The translations under genes were made by a program, and so were the position numbers. 37,697 nucleotides of DNA, taken from positions 1-37,697 of the forward strand of contig SHUX01000008.1 of assembly GCA_009694475.1 (NCBI GenBank), read 5' to 3'. The stretch is from Thermoleophilia bacterium (GTDB taxonomy: Bacteria > Actinomycetota > Thermoleophilia > Gaiellales > F1-60-MAGs149). Below the pieces are notes generated by a model. The model did not search any database, had not been told where the DNA came from, and worked only from the letters and a program-made list of their open reading frames with translations. Of the stretch, positions 26,558 through 35,949 are shown piece after piece. Position 1 is the first letter of the stretch, and every line of letters begins with the position of its first letter.

Positions 26558-27502
26558 ATGACGATGCATGAGCCAACCGACGCCCTCGCCTCGCCGCGCT
26601 TTACGGGCGTGCGCACTTTCGCCCGTTTGCCTCATCTCCCGGAGATCGATGGCGCCGACGCGGCCGTCTTTGGGATGCCCTGGGATGGTGGGACGTCGTT
26701 CCGTTCTGGCTCGCGGTTTGGTCCTGAGGCGATCCGTTCGGCCTCCGCGGTGTTGCGTCCCTACAACCCGGCTGAGGGTGTGATGGTGTTTGGCAACCTG
26801 TCGGTGGTCGACGCGGGCGATGCGCCGACGGTGCCGGGCTATATCGAGCACACGCTGCCGCGCATCGAGGAGTACGTGACGGGCATTCTCGAGCGCGGGG
26901 CGATCCCGATCGGCATGGGTGGCGATCACTCGGTGGCGCTCGCCGAGTTGCGTGCTGTGGCGAAGAAGCACGGGCCGCTGGCCTTTGTGCAGCTCGACGC
27001 GCATCACGATCTTTGGGACCAGTACAACGGTCTGCCGTATAACCACGGCACCTTTGCCAAGCGTGCGATCGAGGAGGGTCTAATCGACCCGGCCAAGTCG
27101 TTGCAGGCGGGCCAGCGCGGCTCGCTCTACGGGCCCGAGGATTATCAGGTTGCGGCCGACCTTGGCATTCGTCTGGTGCCGTGGCAGGAGCTGCGCCATT
27201 GGACGCCGGCCGAGTTTGGTGCGGCGGTCGCCGAGCGTGCGGGGGATACGCCGCTTTTCTTCTCGTTCGACATCGACTTTGTCGATCCGGGCATTGCGCC
27301 TGGTACGGGCACGCCCGAGGTGGGTGGGCCGAGTGCGGATCAGGCGCTCGATTTCGTGCGGGCGCTGAAGGGCGTCAACCTAGTTGGTGCCGATGTTGTT
27401 GAGGTCGCGCCGCAGTACGACGGTCCTGGTCAGCAGACGGCCTTGATGGCTGCCAACGTGATCTACGAGATGCTGTCCTTGCTCGCGCTTAAGCGCCACT
27501 GA
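26558..27502 (+). CDS. Ureohydrolase family protein (agmatinase-like)
   Basis: GMGGDHSVALAE, QLDAHHD, FSFDIDFVDPGIAPGTGTPEVGG metal-binding motifs. Confidence 0.88.
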   Translation: MTMHEPTDALASPRFTGVRTFARLPHLPEIDGADAAVFGMPWDGGTSFRSGSRFGPEAIRSASAVLRPYNPAEGVMVFGNLSVVDAGDAPTVPGYIEHTLPRIEEYVTGILERGAIPIGMGGDHSVALAELRAVAKKHGPLAFVQLDAHHDLWDQYNGLPYNHGTFAKRAIEEGLIDPAKSLQAGQRGSLYGPEDYQVAADLGIRLVPWQELRHWTPAEFGAAVAERAGDTPLFFSFDIDFVDPGIAPGTGTPEVGGPSADQALDFVRALKGVNLVGADVVEVAPQYDGPGQQTALMAANVIYEMLSLLALKRH

Positions 27503-28121
27503 GGCTGAGCGCGTCGGCGATGAGGCCGTCGATAATCGCATCGTCGATCGTGTAGCCCGCTTGGCGTGCGGTGTTCGCGAGGATGCGGTAGCCGAGTGGT
27601 GTCAGTACGCTCTCGGGATGAAACTGCACGCCTTCGATCGGCAGTGTACGGTGGCGCAGCCCCATGATCAGCCCGTCTTCGAGGCGCGCCGACACGACGA
27701 GTTCGCTATCTGCGGACGGTTCGTCGGCGGCGAGTGCGTGGTAGCGCCCGGCGGCAAACGGCGAGGGTAGGCCGGCTAGCGCGCCGGCACCGTCGTGCTC
27801 GATCGCGGCGGCTTGGCCGTGCATGGCGTTCGCATTTGGGCCGACGGGGATGCCGAAGGCGACGGCGATGCACTGGTGGCCGAGGCAGATGCCGAGCACG
27901 GGGATGGCGCGGCCGAGGGTGCGGATCGCGGCTGTCGAGATGCCGGCCTCGTCGGGTCCTTGCGGGCCGGGCGAGACGATTAGCGCCCGCGGCTCGAGCG
28001 CCGAGATCTCGTCGAGCCGTGTGCTGTGTGACGGCACGACGCGGGTGGGCACACCGAGTTCGGCGAGGCGGTGCTGGATGTTGAGGACGAACGAGTCGCG
28101 GTTGTCGAGGATGACGATCAC
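27489..28121 (-). CDS. pabA: Aminodeoxychorismate/anthranilate synthase glutamine amidotransferase subunit
   Basis: ILDNRDSFVLNIQHRL, VSPGPQGPDEAG, VLGICLGHQCIA, GVQFHPESVLTPLG; adjacent to pabC/pabB-like genes. Confidence 0.9.
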   Translation of the reverse strand: MIVILDNRDSFVLNIQHRLAELGVPTRVVPSHSTRLDEISALEPRALIVSPGPQGPDEAGISTAAIRTLGRAIPVLGICLGHQCIAVAFGIPVGPNANAMHGQAAAIEHDGAGALAGLPSPFAAGRYHALAADEPSADSELVVSARLEDGLIMGLRHRTLPIEGVQFHPESVLTPLGYRILANTARQAGYTIDDAIIDGLIADALSLSGA

Positions 28122-28768
28122 GGCAGCGCCCGCCAGACCGTTTGCAGTTCGTCGAAGACGGCGTCGCGCGCGATCACATGGTCGCCGACGCTGGCGATTG
28201 GGATCACTCCGCGGCCGGCTGTCAAGACGGCTGCTCCCTGTGCGACGTGGAGGTCGTCCAGGTGCACGTCGGCCTCGTCAGCGCCGGTCTCGTCGAGCGC
28301 CCAGCCGCGCGTCACGCCCTGCAGGATGCCGGCGAGGCGGGGTACGACGAGCCTGCCGTTGGCGAGTCGCACGATGATGCTGGCGCGCGTTGTCTCGCCG
28401 ACTAGGCCGTCCTCCGAGACCAGCAGCACCTCGGCGCCGTCGAACTCGGCCTCGATGACGTCGACCCACGAGCGATCGGCGATCTTGATGTGGCGCAATT
28501 CGACTGTGGGGTCGTAGATGCGCTTGATCGGTAGCGCGACGGGGGTGGTGGGGCGGGGTGGGCGCGTCACGACCTCGAGTCCGGTGTCCGCGATGTCGAT
28601 GCGGACGACGAAGGGCTGGTCGGCCTGCGCACAGACCTCGGTCAGCAGGCGATCCAACTCTGCGACCTGTGCGGGCGAGCCACCCGAGGCACCGAGCCGC
28701 GTGAGGTGGCGTTCGCGCAGGCGAATACGGCCGTCCTCGACGAGTGCGGTTTCGAAGACGGGGATCAC
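28118..28768 (-). CDS. pabC: Class IV aminotransferase, probable 4-amino-4-deoxychorismate lyase
   Basis: MIPVFETALVEDGRIRLRERHLTRL... ; GTG start overlapping the pabB stop (GTGA). Confidence 0.8.
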   Translation of the reverse strand: MIPVFETALVEDGRIRLRERHLTRLGASGGSPAQVAELDRLLTEVCAQADQPFVVRIDIADTGLEVVTRPPRPTTPVALPIKRIYDPTVELRHIKIADRSWVDVIEAEFDGAEVLLVSEDGLVGETTRASIIVRLANGRLVVPRLAGILQGVTRGWALDETGADEADVHLDDLHVAQGAAVLTAGRGVIPIASVGDHVIARDAVFDELQTVWRALP

Positions 28769-30033
28769 TGCCAGCCCTCGAGTGTCGCGTTGGTGGCGCG
28801 CAGGAAGGCTTGGGCTTTGACGATCGTCTCGTCGGCCTCGTCGTCGGGGTCGGATAGCAGTGTTACGGCACCACCGGCGCCATAGCGTGCCTCGCCGTGC
28901 GAGATCGACGCGGTGCGAATGGCGATGCTGGCGGTCAATGAGCGGCGGGCTGGTTCGAAGGCGAAGATGGTGCCGCAGTAGAAGCCGCGCGCGTCGCTTT
29001 CGAGCCGGTCGATCAGCTCCATCGCGCGGCGTTTCGGGGCTCCGGAGATGGAGCCGCCAGGAAAGCACGAGACGAGCACGTCGGGTAGGCGTACGTCTTC
29101 GCGGATCTGTGCGGTGACGGCGCTGACGAGGTGCATCACGTTCTCGGTGCGTTCGAGTTCGCAGAGTGCGGTCACGTGTACCGAGCCGGGCTCGGCGGTG
29201 GCGGTCAGATCGTTGCGCAGGAGGTCGACGATCATTACGTTCTCGGCGCGATCCTTGGCGGACGCAACGAGTTCGGTTGCGAGCGCCTCGTCCTCGGCTG
29301 GCGTCGTGCCGCGCCGGCGCGTGCCCTTGATTGGTCGCGTCTCGGCGTGTCCGTCGTGGATGTGGAGAAAGACCTCGGGCGAGACGGAGGCGACTTCGAT
29401 GCCGTCACCGGCGAGGTAGGCGGCGTGGTCGGCTGGGGCGATTACGGCGAGGCGTTCGAAGAGGTCCCAGCCGCCGGCGGTCCAGGGTGTGCGGATTAGG
29501 TGTGCAAGGTTGATCTCGAAGGCCTCGCCTGCGCTGATCAGGCGCTGCACTTCGCGGGCCTGCATGGCGTACGCGGCGCGGCTGAGGCCACTGGTTGCCG
29601 TGCGCGCAGGCGCTGCCACGCTTGGCGCTGGTGGGTCCTCAGCGCTGGTTGCCTCGACCAGCAGGTCGCGTGTCGCGCCGGCGGGACCGAGCATCTCCCA
29701 CGTGCCTGTGGCATGGTCGAGCGCGGCGTAGGTGCGGTAGTAGTGGGCAAGGAAGGCCGGGTCGGTTGGTTGGTGGCGCGGCGCGATGCCGTGCAGGTCG
29801 AGCCCTGCGTCGTAGGTGATCGCACCGAGCCAGATACCTTCACCGCGAGCGGCGTGGACGAGCCGCGGTGGAATTGCTGGTAGCCCCGCGCCGTGCGTGC
29901 TGACGATTGTCTCGTCGGGGTTGACGGCCAGCAGCGACCGCGTCCCGTAGCGCGTCACGTGCAGGCTGGCGAGCAGCGTGGGTGTGTGGCCCGCGGCGTG
30001 GAGCCAGCGGGCGGCTCCAAGGGCGGTCGCCAT
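28765..30033 (-). CDS. pabB: Aminodeoxychorismate synthase component I
   Basis: Chorismate-binding motifs: RPIKGTRRRG, AENVMIVDLLRNDL, CFPGGSISGAPKRRAMELIDRLE. Confidence 0.92.
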   Translation of the reverse strand: MATALGAARWLHAAGHTPTLLASLHVTRYGTRSLLAVNPDETIVSTHGAGLPAIPPRLVHAARGEGIWLGAITYDAGLDLHGIAPRHQPTDPAFLAHYYRTYAALDHATGTWEMLGPAGATRDLLVEATSAEDPPAPSVAAPARTATSGLSRAAYAMQAREVQRLISAGEAFEINLAHLIRTPWTAGGWDLFERLAVIAPADHAAYLAGDGIEVASVSPEVFLHIHDGHAETRPIKGTRRRGTTPAEDEALATELVASAKDRAENVMIVDLLRNDLTATAEPGSVHVTALCELERTENVMHLVSAVTAQIREDVRLPDVLVSCFPGGSISGAPKRRAMELIDRLESDARGFYCGTIFAFEPARRSLTASIAIRTASISHGEARYGAGGAVTLLSDPDDEADETIVKAQAFLRATNATLEGWQ

Positions 30034-30039
30034 AGCGAG

Positions 30040-30045
30040 AGGGTA
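30040..30045 (-). promoter_or_regulatory. Putative -10 element (TACCCT) of a leaderless pabB promoter
   Basis: TACCCT-N6-ATG on the minus strand. Confidence 0.5.
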
Positions 30046-30103
30046 TCCGACTTCGGTTTGGGCTCTGACCCTAGACCGAATTTCGCTGATCTACTTCGCT
30101 GGT

Positions 30104-31225
30104 CTACTTTTCTGGCATGGGGCCGACGTACTCGACCTGGGGGCGAATCAGACGCGGGTAGTTGATCTGCTCGAGCATGTGCGCCGTCCAGCCTGCCGTG
30201 CGGCTGACGGCGAAGGTCGGCGTGTAGAGGCCCGGATCCAGTTCGATCGTCTCGAGCACAGCGGCCGCGTAGTACTCGACGTTGGTGTAGAGGCGCTGGT
30301 CGGGCTTGTATTCGTGCAATAGGCGCAGGGCCGTCTGCTCGACGTGGCGGGCCAGTCCGAGTCGCTCGTCGTCGGAGCCGAGTCGTTCTGCGACTTCGCC
30401 TAACGCGCGGGCGCGTGGGTCGTATGTCTTGTAGACGCGGTGGCCGAAGCCCATCAGGCGCTCGCCACCTTCGATCTTGGCGCGCAACCATGGCTCGGCG
30501 TTGTCGGCTGTGCCGATCTCGTCGATCATCGACGAGACGTGGCTTGGTGCGCCACCGTGCAACTTGCCCTTGAGGGCACCGATCGAGCCGACGAGGCCCG
30601 AGCCGATGTCGGAAGCGGTCGAAACAATCACGCGACCCGTAAAGGTCGAGGCGTTCATGCCGTGCTCGGCTGTCAACACGAGGTACGCGTCGAGGGCGCC
30701 AACTTGGGCATCGGTCGGCTCGGCGCCGGTCATGATGCGGAGGTAGGCGCGGGCAATCGTGTCGCCGGGCTGAATATCGCCAGGCGTCACGCCGGCACGG
30801 CGAGCGCCGAGTAGAGCAACGGAGCCAGCGATCGCACCAAGCGCGGCCTGGGCGTCGGCGGGCGTGCCACCTTCGGCCAGCTTGCGACCCATCGACCAGA
30901 CGCTCATTGCGGAGCGCACGGCGTCCATCGTCAGCGCGTTCGGATCGAGCGTCGCGACGGTGGCGGGCTCGGCGGCAACCTTGCGCATGTTGTCGAACAC
31001 GATTTCGCGCAATTCGTTGGTCTCGTCGACGCTCGGCAGATGGCCGGTCCAGAGCAGGAAGGCAACTTCGTCGAAGGTGTGCTCGCGCACGAGTACTTCG
31101 GCGTCGTGGCCGCGGTAGATCAATTGGCCGTTCTCGCCGTCGACGAAGCAGATCTCGCTTGGTCCGATCGAGATACCTTCGAGGCCATTGCCTGCGTGCA
31201 TGCGGGAATTGGTGTTAACTGCCAT
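30104..31225 (-). CDS. gltA: Citrate synthase
   Basis: MAVNTNSRMHAGNGLEGISIGPSEICFVDGENGQLIYRG; ADHGMN-type EHGMNASTFTGRV; GALKGKLHGGAPSHV; MGFGHRVYKTYDPRA. Confidence 0.95.
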   Translation of the reverse strand: MAVNTNSRMHAGNGLEGISIGPSEICFVDGENGQLIYRGHDAEVLVREHTFDEVAFLLWTGHLPSVDETNELREIVFDNMRKVAAEPATVATLDPNALTMDAVRSAMSVWSMGRKLAEGGTPADAQAALGAIAGSVALLGARRAGVTPGDIQPGDTIARAYLRIMTGAEPTDAQVGALDAYLVLTAEHGMNASTFTGRVIVSTASDIGSGLVGSIGALKGKLHGGAPSHVSSMIDEIGTADNAEPWLRAKIEGGERLMGFGHRVYKTYDPRARALGEVAERLGSDDERLGLARHVEQTALRLLHEYKPDQRLYTNVEYYAAAVLETIELDPGLYTPTFAVSRTAGWTAHMLEQINYPRLIRPQVEYVGPMPEK

Positions 31226-31339
31226 GTGCGTACTCCTTACGTGCCGGAACCCTAGCCGCTCTCCTTTGTTTCGGAGGTAACCAACCGGCACTCAGGTGAG
31301 CACGTTGTGTTGTCGTAGTTCGACAGTCGCAGGCACGAC

Positions 31340-32089
31340 TCAGGCGCGCTGGGCGTCCTGTATGCGGCGGTAGAGGCGATAGGTGCCAAGTGCGATTAGG
31401 GGCACGGTGAGCGCGCTTGTGATGACGCTGAGGATTGCCGTGACGACGGCATCGATCGTGCCGGCGGGCGCAGCGAGGCCGAGCGATTGAATCACGAGGG
31501 CAATGCTGAGGGCAAACAGTGTGAAGACGACGAGTACGCCGAGCACGCTCCAGTAGCGGCCGCGTGTCAACTGGGCCGAATGGCGTAGCGCCGGCGCCAT
31601 CCGGGCGTCACCCGTTACGACAGCCACGGTCGTGACGCCGAGGCGTACGCCGTTGAGGATCGCCGAGCCGATTAGCGTGCCGATCCCGATCGTCAAGAGC
31701 AGTTGTGAGCCGGAGAGCCAGCCGCCGACGATCAACATTCCGGGCAAGGCGACGATCACGAGCAGCACGAGGAGTTGGGTGATCACGTACGTCGGTAAGA
31801 GTTCGAAGGCGTCGCCGACCGCCTGACGCAGTGGCAGCGGCTCGTCGTTTTCGACTGCCATCGCCGAGCGGATAACCACGATCGAGGCGAGTGGGGCGAA
31901 CAGGAGCAGCGAGCCCACGACCTCGATGATCGCGATGCTCTGCTGCGTGCTTTTGGTGTCTGGGGTGACGAGTGTGAGGGCGAGCAGGGCGATCGTGAAG
32001 GGGAGGTAGATCAGCGCCGTGACGAGTGCCAGGCGGCGTCCCAGTCGGAGGTAGAGGGCGAACGCTTCTTTGGTAACGAGACGAATCAC
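31340..32089 (-). CDS. Polytopic membrane protein of unknown function
   Basis: MIRLVTKEAFALYLRLGRRLALVTALIYLPFTIALL...; several long hydrophobic segments; GTG start chosen, ORF artefactually extends upstream antisense to sdhA/sdhB. Confidence 0.7.
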   Translation of the reverse strand: MIRLVTKEAFALYLRLGRRLALVTALIYLPFTIALLALTLVTPDTKSTQQSIAIIEVVGSLLLFAPLASIVVIRSAMAVENDEPLPLRQAVGDAFELLPTYVITQLLVLLVIVALPGMLIVGGWLSGSQLLLTIGIGTLIGSAILNGVRLGVTTVAVVTGDARMAPALRHSAQLTRGRYWSVLGVLVVFTLFALSIALVIQSLGLAAPAGTIDAVVTAILSVITSALTVPLIALGTYRLYRRIQDAQRA

Positions 32090-32186
32090 TTCATGCAGGC
32101 TACGCGGGTATTCCTCTAAACGCGAGCCGTTTGCGAAAAACAAGTCAATGGAGCGCAAAATCCTGCATGTATCGGCTGCAACGTGC

Positions 32187-32215
32187 TTGCCGTTGTCCGG
32201 GGTCGCGCGTACCCT
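32187..32215 (+). promoter_or_regulatory. Putative sdhA promoter TTGCCG-N17-TACCCT
   Basis: -35 at 32187-32192, -10 at 32210-32215, 17-nt spacer, ~45 nt before the GTG start. Confidence 0.55.
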
Positions 32216-32260
32216 GCAACCACGTGCGGCATCGCCGTGCACCATTTTCGGAGGAACCTC

Positions 32261-33943
32261 GTGATTCGACATGACGTGATTGTGCTTGGCGCGGGCCTTG
32301 CTGGCATGCGCGCAGCGATCGAGGCCAAGCGTGCGGGTGTTGACGTCGCCGTGATTTCGAAGCTCCATCCGACGCGTTCGCATTCGGGTGCGGCAGAGGG
32401 AGGCATCAACGCCGCGCTTGGTAATGCGACGGAGGATTCGCCGGAGAGTCATGCCTTCGACACCGTCAAGGGTTCCGATTATCTCGGCGATCAGGATGCG
32501 ATCGAGGTGATGTGCCGCGAGGCGCCGGACGATATCTACGAACTCGAGCACATGGGTGCGATCTTTACGCGCGCCTCTGACGGCAAGTTGGCGCAGCGCC
32601 CGTTCGGTGCTGCTGGTGCGCCACGCACGGTCTATTCGGCCGACATCACGGGCCACGTCTTGATCCACGTGCTCTACGAGCAGTTGATCAAATACGACAT
32701 CAAGGTCTACGAGGAGTTCTTCGCGACCAGGGTTGTTGTCGACGAGGGTCGTTGTGCTGGTGTGATTGCCTGGGACACGCAGAAGGGTGGCTTGCACGCA
32801 ATTGAGGCCAACCATGTGATCCTCGCGACGGGTGGTGTTGGTCGTATGTACTACGGCACGACGAACGCCTTTGCCTGCACGGGCGATGGTATGTCGCTGG
32901 CGTGGAATGCGGGTGTGCCGCTGAAGGACATGGAGTTCATGCAGTTCCATCCGACGACGCTCAAGTCGAACGGCGTGCTGATCACTGAGGGTTGTCGCGG
33001 TGAGGGTGGCTATCTGCGCAATAAGGATGGCGAGCGCTTTATGGTGCACGATGCGCCGAACGCGATGGAGTTGGCTTCTCGCGATGTTGTGTCGCGTGCC
33101 GAGTGGAGAGAGATCGCTGATGGTCGTGGCGTCGATGGTTGTGTGCTGCTCGACCTGACGCATCTGGGGTGGAAGAAGTTGAAGTCGCGTCTGCCGGGTA
33201 GTCGCGAGTTGGCGATCGACTATGCGGGTGTCGATCCGATCGAGCAGCCGATCCCGGTTCGTCCGGGTGCCCACTATCAGATGGGTGGCGTCGACTGCGA
33301 TATTTGGGGTGAGACGATGGTGCCGGGCCTGTGGGCTGCGGGCGAGGTCGCCTGCGTGTCGGTGCATGGTGCGAATCGTCTTGGTGGCAACTCGCTGATG
33401 GAGACGATCGTGTTTGGTCGTCGTGCGGGCCAGGCTACTGCCGAGCGTGTGCTCGAGCAGGGCGATACGGGTGCACGCATCGAGCCGGCTGCGCTGGCCG
33501 ACGAGGATCGACGCATCGCCGGCATCCTCAATACGTCCGAGGGCGAGCGCCCGGGTGTTTTGCGCGAGGAGCTCGCGAAGACGATGTACGACAAGGCCGG
33601 CGTCTACCGCACCGGCGAGGCGTTGCTTGAGTGCCAGGAGAAGGTGTACGAATTGCGCGAGCGCGCGCAGAAGTTGCGCCTTGATGATCATGGCCCGGTC
33701 TTCAATACCGATCTGACGATGGCGCTCGAGTTGCATTCGCTGCTCGAGTGTGCGGATTGTCTGGTCACGAGTGCCGTGGCGCGCAAGGAGAGTCGTGGTG
33801 CGCATTCGCGGCTCGATTTTACGACGCGCGACGACGACCATTGGCTCAAGCACACACTCAACTGGAACGATGGTGGCGAGGTTCGCCTCGACTATCGCCC
33901 GGTCACGATTACTAAGCATCAGCCACTGGCACGGAGTTACTGA
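32261..33943 (+). CDS. sdhA: Succinate dehydrogenase/fumarate reductase flavoprotein subunit
   Basis: [83 protein letters not shown] before GTG. Confidence 0.95.
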   Translation: MIRHDVIVLGAGLAGMRAAIEAKRAGVDVAVISKLHPTRSHSGAAEGGINAALGNATEDSPESHAFDTVKGSDYLGDQDAIEVMCREAPDDIYELEHMGAIFTRASDGKLAQRPFGAAGAPRTVYSADITGHVLIHVLYEQLIKYDIKVYEEFFATRVVVDEGRCAGVIAWDTQKGGLHAIEANHVILATGGVGRMYYGTTNAFACTGDGMSLAWNAGVPLKDMEFMQFHPTTLKSNGVLITEGCRGEGGYLRNKDGERFMVHDAPNAMELASRDVVSRAEWREIADGRGVDGCVLLDLTHLGWKKLKSRLPGSRELAIDYAGVDPIEQPIPVRPGAHYQMGGVDCDIWGETMVPGLWAAGEVACVSVHGANRLGGNSLMETIVFGRRAGQATAERVLEQGDTGARIEPAALADEDRRIAGILNTSEGERPGVLREELAKTMYDKAGVYRTGEALLECQEKVYELRERAQKLRLDDHGPVFNTDLTMALELHSLLECADCLVTSAVARKESRGAHSRLDFTTRDDDHWLKHTLNWNDGGEVRLDYRPVTITKHQPLARSY

Positions 33944-33944
33944 T

Positions 33945-35003
33945 ATGGCCACGATTGAGAATGCCCACTTTACGACCCTTAAGGGTGCGTACGATACGGA
34001 GACGATGGAGGCGACGCTGAAGGTGCGTCGCTTCGACCCGGAGACGGCCAAGTCGCGTTTCGACACGTTTACCGTCACGATCCCGGTCACCGCTACGGTG
34101 CTCGACGCGCTCGACGCGATTAAGGACACGTGTGATGGCACGTTGTCGTATCGCAAGTCGTGTCGTATGTCGGTCTGTGGTTCGTGTGGGATGCGTGTCG
34201 ATGGTGGTGCCGCGTTGGCGTGCAAGGTGTCGATGCGCAAGTTTGTCGAGGCGGGTCATACGATCACGGTGTCGCCGATGGGCAATTTGCCGGTGATCAA
34301 GGATCTCGTCGTCGATATGGATCCGTTTTGGAGCAAGATCCGCGCCATCAAGCCGTATCTCGACACGAAGGGTGCGGACACGCCGGCGAAGGAGTGGCGG
34401 ATCGCGCCGGTCGATACGGCGCTGATTCATAAGGAGTCGCTCTGCATCCTCTGTGGTTGCTGCGTGTCGGAGTGCAACTCGATGGAGTCGGATCCCGAGT
34501 TCCTCGGACCGGCAGCGCTCGCGAAGGCCTACCGCTTCGTTGGGGATGCTCGCGATCAGGACACGCGTGAGCGTCTGCGTGACCTCAATGGTGCGCATGG
34601 CATTTGGGATTGCACGCGTTGCTACTTCTGCAATCAGCGTTGCCCGAAGGGTGTCGATCCGCGTGATGCGATCGCGAAACTTGGTGCCGAGTCCTTCAAG
34701 GAGGGCTTCACGGGCGATGAGGGTGCGAAGCATGCGAAGGTGTTCGTCGATTCGACGTACAAGGGTGGTTATCTGCGTGAGACCGAGTTGGTCCCGAAGA
34801 CGATCGGCCCGGTCAATGCGCTGAAGGACATTCCGTTCGCGTTGCAGTTGGCTCGTGCTGGTAAGGTGCCAAACCCTCTGACTCCGCATAAGGCGAAGGA
34901 CAACGACGAGGTCAAGCGGCTTTGGAAGCTGCTCGAAAAGGAAGCGAAGGGTCAGCCGCGCCGTGCTACGGCAACGCATCCCGACGCTGTTCAGGAAGGC
35001 TGA
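33945..35003 (+). CDS. sdhB: Succinate dehydrogenase/fumarate reductase iron-sulfur subunit, C-terminally extended
   Basis: SCRMSVCGSCGMRVDGGAALAC (2Fe-2S), CILCGCCVSEC and CTRCYFCNQRCPKG cluster motifs; ~80 aa C-terminal extension. Confidence 0.94.
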   Translation: MATIENAHFTTLKGAYDTETMEATLKVRRFDPETAKSRFDTFTVTIPVTATVLDALDAIKDTCDGTLSYRKSCRMSVCGSCGMRVDGGAALACKVSMRKFVEAGHTITVSPMGNLPVIKDLVVDMDPFWSKIRAIKPYLDTKGADTPAKEWRIAPVDTALIHKESLCILCGCCVSECNSMESDPEFLGPAALAKAYRFVGDARDQDTRERLRDLNGAHGIWDCTRCYFCNQRCPKGVDPRDAIAKLGAESFKEGFTGDEGAKHAKVFVDSTYKGGYLRETELVPKTIGPVNALKDIPFALQLARAGKVPNPLTPHKAKDNDEVKRLWKLLEKEAKGQPRRATATHPDAVQEG

Positions 35004-35010
35004 TTCCCTC

Positions 35011-35925
35011 ATGCAGGAGCGCTACGCATACTACCCCGGTTGCCTCGCCAGCCTTTCGCAGAAAGAGCTCGATTCTTCGACGCGAGCGATCGCGAAGAAG
35101 CTCGAGATCGAACTGGTCGAGATGCCGAGTGTCACGTGTTGTGGCGCGGGTGATATTCATGAGGCTAAGCCCGACTACTACCTGCATATTTCGGCGCGTA
35201 TTCTCGGCCAGGCCGAGCAGTCTGGTTGCGACACGATCCTGACGATCTGCAACGTCTGCACGCTCAACTTGCGCCAAGCCAATATGGCGTTGAAGGAGGA
35301 TGCGGCGCTTCTTAACCGTGTCAATGACAACCTCAAGGAAGTCGGCGCCACGACCTATCAGGGCGGCGTTGATGTTCGCCACCTGTTGTGGGAGGTTTCG
35401 GCGGGTGAGGGCTACGAGCGCTTCAAGAGCATTGCCGTCAAGAGCCTCGAGGGTCTCAAGGTCGCGCCGTTCTATGGCTGCCAGATTTTGCGTCCGGCGA
35501 AGATTCTCGGTTTCGAGGATTCGGATCGTCCCGAGTCGCTCGAGCGTCTGATCAGGGCGTGTGGTGCCGAGCCGATCGACTATCCCGCGAAGGTTAAGTG
35601 CTGCGGCTTCCCGATCGTGTTGGCCCGCGAAGACGTTGCGCTCGGCGAGCTCGTGCAGCCGCTTGAGCAGGCGATGGATGCTGGTGCCGATGTCATCGTC
35701 ACGCCGTGTCCGCTCTGCCATCTTTCGCTCGATGCGTGGCAGCGTAAGGCCGCGGCCTATTCGGGTCGCGAGTTTGGTATTCCGATTCTGCATCTCTCCC
35801 AGCTGTTGGGTGCGGCTGCGGGTATTGAGGAGTCCGAGCTCAAGTTCAAGCGCCATGTCACGCGGCTGAGCCCGTCGGTCAAGGCTAAGTTGCAGGTGCC
35901 GTCGGTCGTCGGTACGAAGGTCTAG
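35011..35925 (+). CDS. CCG-domain (HdrB/SdhE-like) subunit
   Basis: YYPGCLAS...VTCCGAGDIHE...CNVC and YGCQILRPAK...VKCCGFPIV...CPLC: two cysteine-rich CCG domains as in HdrB, SdhE and MfrE. Confidence 0.9.
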   Translation: MQERYAYYPGCLASLSQKELDSSTRAIAKKLEIELVEMPSVTCCGAGDIHEAKPDYYLHISARILGQAEQSGCDTILTICNVCTLNLRQANMALKEDAALLNRVNDNLKEVGATTYQGGVDVRHLLWEVSAGEGYERFKSIAVKSLEGLKVAPFYGCQILRPAKILGFEDSDRPESLERLIRACGAEPIDYPAKVKCCGFPIVLAREDVALGELVQPLEQAMDAGADVIVTPCPLCHLSLDAWQRKAAAYSGREFGIPILHLSQLLGAAAGIEESELKFKRHVTRLSPSVKAKLQVPSVVGTKV

Positions 35926-35949
35926 TACGCGGCGGTTCTTTTCGTCGGG

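Noticed and set aside
31340-32089. The divergent polytopic membrane protein as a missing Sdh membrane anchor
   Set aside because: It is on the opposite strand, lacks obvious heme-ligand or SdhC/D-like patterns and resembles general polytopic transport/unknown proteins; no positive evidence links it to Sdh.
31340-34240. 966-aa minus-strand ORF spanning the membrane protein and antisense to sdhA/sdhB
   Set aside because: Only the 3' part (31340-32089) looks like a membrane protein. The upstream part is antisense to strongly recognisable sdhA/sdhB and has His/Arg-rich composition typical of high-GC shadow ORFs.
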